The position numbers and the translations under genes were made by a program. The notes under the pieces were generated by a model, which saw only the letters and a list, made by a program, of their open reading frames with translations, ran no database searches and was not told the origin of the DNA. A stretch of DNA of 22,074 nt from JACPNA01 sp964429715 (lineage in GTDB: Archaea > Nanobdellota > Nanobdellia > Woesearchaeales > GW2011-AR9). Location: the NCBI GenBank assembly GCA_964429715.1, contig CAYSCV010000012.1, forward strand, positions 1 to 22,074. The letters are read 5' to 3'. Below, in pieces: positions 20,749-22,074 of this stretch. Each line of letters begins with the position of its first letter. Position 1 is the first letter of the stretch.

Positions 20749-21999
20749 ATGGCTAAATCAATAAAGACGAATATTGTAAAAACAAATACGGATGAAGGTT
20801 CACTGCTCTTTGAAATACAGCGAGGAGTTTGTGCAGTAGGTTGTGGTGATTGTTATGAGCGTGGCGCTAGTGAGAAATTTGTGGGATCTGCGATTGAACA
20901 AGGATTTGTTCAAGGTCTTATTGTGCCTATAAATTCAAGCAATTTAAGTGGTTTAAATACGGCGGCATTATATCGATTGCAACGTAAAGCTGAGAAAGCG
21001 ATTGCAGGATTACCTCTTTCTTTACAACAAATGGCGCCACAAACGGGGTTGATGTCATTAGAAGAAATCACTAGTTGGTTTTCGTTGATGAATGAGGTTG
21101 GTTTAACGAGAGCGGATTTAATCGGTTCTGAAACGACTGAGCATCCATATTTTTCTGAAATTTTAGATACAGCGCGAGAGCATAGGTTGGCCGTTTTAGT
21201 GTATACTGGGAGGTTGCCTGCAAATTTAGATCGGTTAAGGCATCCTGCGGTGACCAACGTGATGCTTCATCTTGATTATACGGCAGGTGTTGAGGAAAAA
21301 TTAAAGTGTTTGGTTGATGAGGGAAAAGTGCCCTCAGATGATTATATGAAGAGAGTAAATATCCTTCTTGAACAAGGAAAACAAGTTGATTTACGAATTA
21401 ATTTTCCCTATCGATATCAGCAAAGCATGGATCAATCAATAGAAACAGGTTTGGTATTTAACTTCTTGGCTCAGATTGATTCAAAATATAGAGATAGTGT
21501 TCGAGTGAAGTATTCTTTCTCTACAAAAGTTGGTGATGCGTTACATCTTCCTCATTTTGAATTAGATACGTTTGACACTATTGTTGTAACGAGTTTTCTA
21601 TCATTTGTTGATCGTGTGAAAGATCAATATCCAAATGTTGCACTTAGAGCAGAACGGCCATTATTTAAATGTACTTTCTCAGATGAGCAGTGGAATGATT
21701 ATGAGATAAAAGCGGGACTTCGTTCGACATGTAATATGGAGATTGCAGCGTATCCGGGCAGAAAATTAGGACTTTGTACGGTTACACGTGAACTGGGTAT
21801 CATGCAGCAGATAGATACAGCTGATACTCTTTGTGAAGGGGTTGAATTTTTGAGAAATCATGCGGCAAAGATGTTTGAGTTACCTTCATTTCCACAATGT
21901 GAGCCATGTAATCTTCGAACTACATTGGCTTGTTATGGGGGATGTTCAGGCTATAAAGTGACAGCTGCTTCCAAAAAATCTTTAGGAATTGAACTGTAA
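20749..21999 (+). CDS. Radical SAM enzyme with SPASM-like C-terminal cluster domain
   Basis: The 416-residue protein carries the radical SAM [4Fe-4S] motif C-x3-C-x2-C at Cys28, Cys32 and Cys35 (VCAVGCGDCYERG). The middle has a partial TIM-barrel layout with MLHLDYTAG (172-180) and VDLRINFPY (213-221). The C-terminal part has eight cysteines (308, 328, 343, 362, 384, 387, 395, 399) ending in QCEPCNLRTTLACYGGCSGYK (383-403), a SPASM-like C-x2-C-x7-C-x3-C in place of the usual x5 spacing. SPASM enzymes often modify peptides or proteins, but no precursor peptide is visible nearby, so the substrate is unknown. It is divergent from the tandem Lrp-like gene, its likely regulator. Confidence 0.85.
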   Translation: MAKSIKTNIVKTNTDEGSLLFEIQRGVCAVGCGDCYERGASEKFVGSAIEQGFVQGLIVPINSSNLSGLNTAALYRLQRKAEKAIAGLPLSLQQMAPQTGLMSLEEITSWFSLMNEVGLTRADLIGSETTEHPYFSEILDTAREHRLAVLVYTGRLPANLDRLRHPAVTNVMLHLDYTAGVEEKLKCLVDEGKVPSDDYMKRVNILLEQGKQVDLRINFPYRYQQSMDQSIETGLVFNFLAQIDSKYRDSVRVKYSFSTKVGDALHLPHFELDTFDTIVVTSFLSFVDRVKDQYPNVALRAERPLFKCTFSDEQWNDYEIKAGLRSTCNMEIAAYPGRKLGLCTVTRELGIMQQIDTADTLCEGVEFLRNHAAKMFELPSFPQCEPCNLRTTLACYGGCSGYKVTAASKKSLGIEL

Positions 22000-22012
22000 C
22001 ATGAATTGATCT

Positions 22013-22074
22013 TGTTTTTTTTTATTACCGTCTGGGTTAATACCCCGCAGCTCTGCTGCGACAGTTTAATAACC
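22013..22074 (+). terminator. T-run, then hairpin at window end
   Basis: A run of nine T residues (22015-22023) follows the radical SAM stop and could end its transcript. Further on, CGCAGC (22046-22051) and GCTGCG (22055-22060) form a perfect six-base stem around TCT, bracketed by GGTTA (22035-22039) and TAACC (22070-22074), also inverted. This looks like a REP-like or mobile-element-end hairpin rather than a simple terminator, but the window stops here. Confidence 0.4.

Noticed and set aside
19514..21999. Lrp-like plus radical SAM pair read as heme-synthesis AhbAB and AhbC/D
   Set aside because: The Lrp-like protein keeps ordinary winged helices and lacks the siroheme decarboxylase motif region as I know it, the enzyme's cysteine layout is SPASM-like, and no other heme genes are present.
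1..22074. CRISPR array
   Set aside because: No set of equal repeats with regular unique spacers was found; the repeats present are too few and irregular.

Overview
The window is a compact, AT-rich archaeal chromosome segment. The archaeal assignment rests on eS6 (rps6e), archaeal-type prolyl- and isoleucyl-tRNA synthetases, a VapB antitoxin of the archaeal type, an NMD3 relative, a DUF4143-type archaeal ATPase, a Lon-like protease without an ATPase domain, and TATA-like boxes centred about 25-31 bases before most start codons. That spacing predicts largely leaderless transcripts. Only eS6 and ftsZ have a convincing Shine-Dalgarno sequence. The many small membrane proteins, the tandem Lrp-like regulator and the low GC content suggest a DPANN-type lineage (Woesearchaeota-like), but this is inference.

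Layout. 1-1529: a mobile-looking ATPase gene followed by a leftover C-terminal fragment of another gene; the last bases of that fragment recur at the very start of the window. 1543-4099: two overlapping unknown genes (one a membrane-anchored OB-fold protein), a coiled-coil mini-protein, eS6, a tail-anchored mini-protein and a winged-helix regulator. 4438-6699: a nitroreductase and ftsZ, the latter behind a long G/T-rich upstream region with many TTGGTT repeats. 6700-7432: the largest gap, holding a terminator, a strong structured-RNA candidate and a repeat family with mutually exclusive hairpins. 7433-9906: proS, a pterin carbinolamine dehydratase and a vapBC toxin-antitoxin pair. 9907-14637: an inverted repeat, an unknown gene, ileS and a membrane-tethered winged-helix protein. 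14638-18113: a candidate small RNA, a four-helix membrane protein, a secreted Lon-like protease, a small membrane protein and a DUF2203 protein. 18139-22074: a minimal NMD3-like protein, an endonuclease IV-like protein, and a divergent pair of a tandem Lrp-like regulator and a radical SAM/SPASM enzyme, then a hairpin at the window edge.

How the genes work together. Most genes are single transcription units with their own promoters; this is mainly housekeeping (translation, division, repair) with regulatory and mobile insertions. The most functionally suggestive pair is the tandem Lrp-like regulator facing the SPASM-type radical SAM enzyme. The ATPase and vapBC use more CTT leucine codons than their neighbours, which fits recent acquisition. 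Across nearly the whole window the + strand is rich in G and T whichever strand codes, and protein composition follows: Val/Gly/Glu-rich from the + strand, Thr/Gln/Asn/Lys-rich from the - strand. This suggests a strong replication-linked strand bias with + as the probable leading strand.
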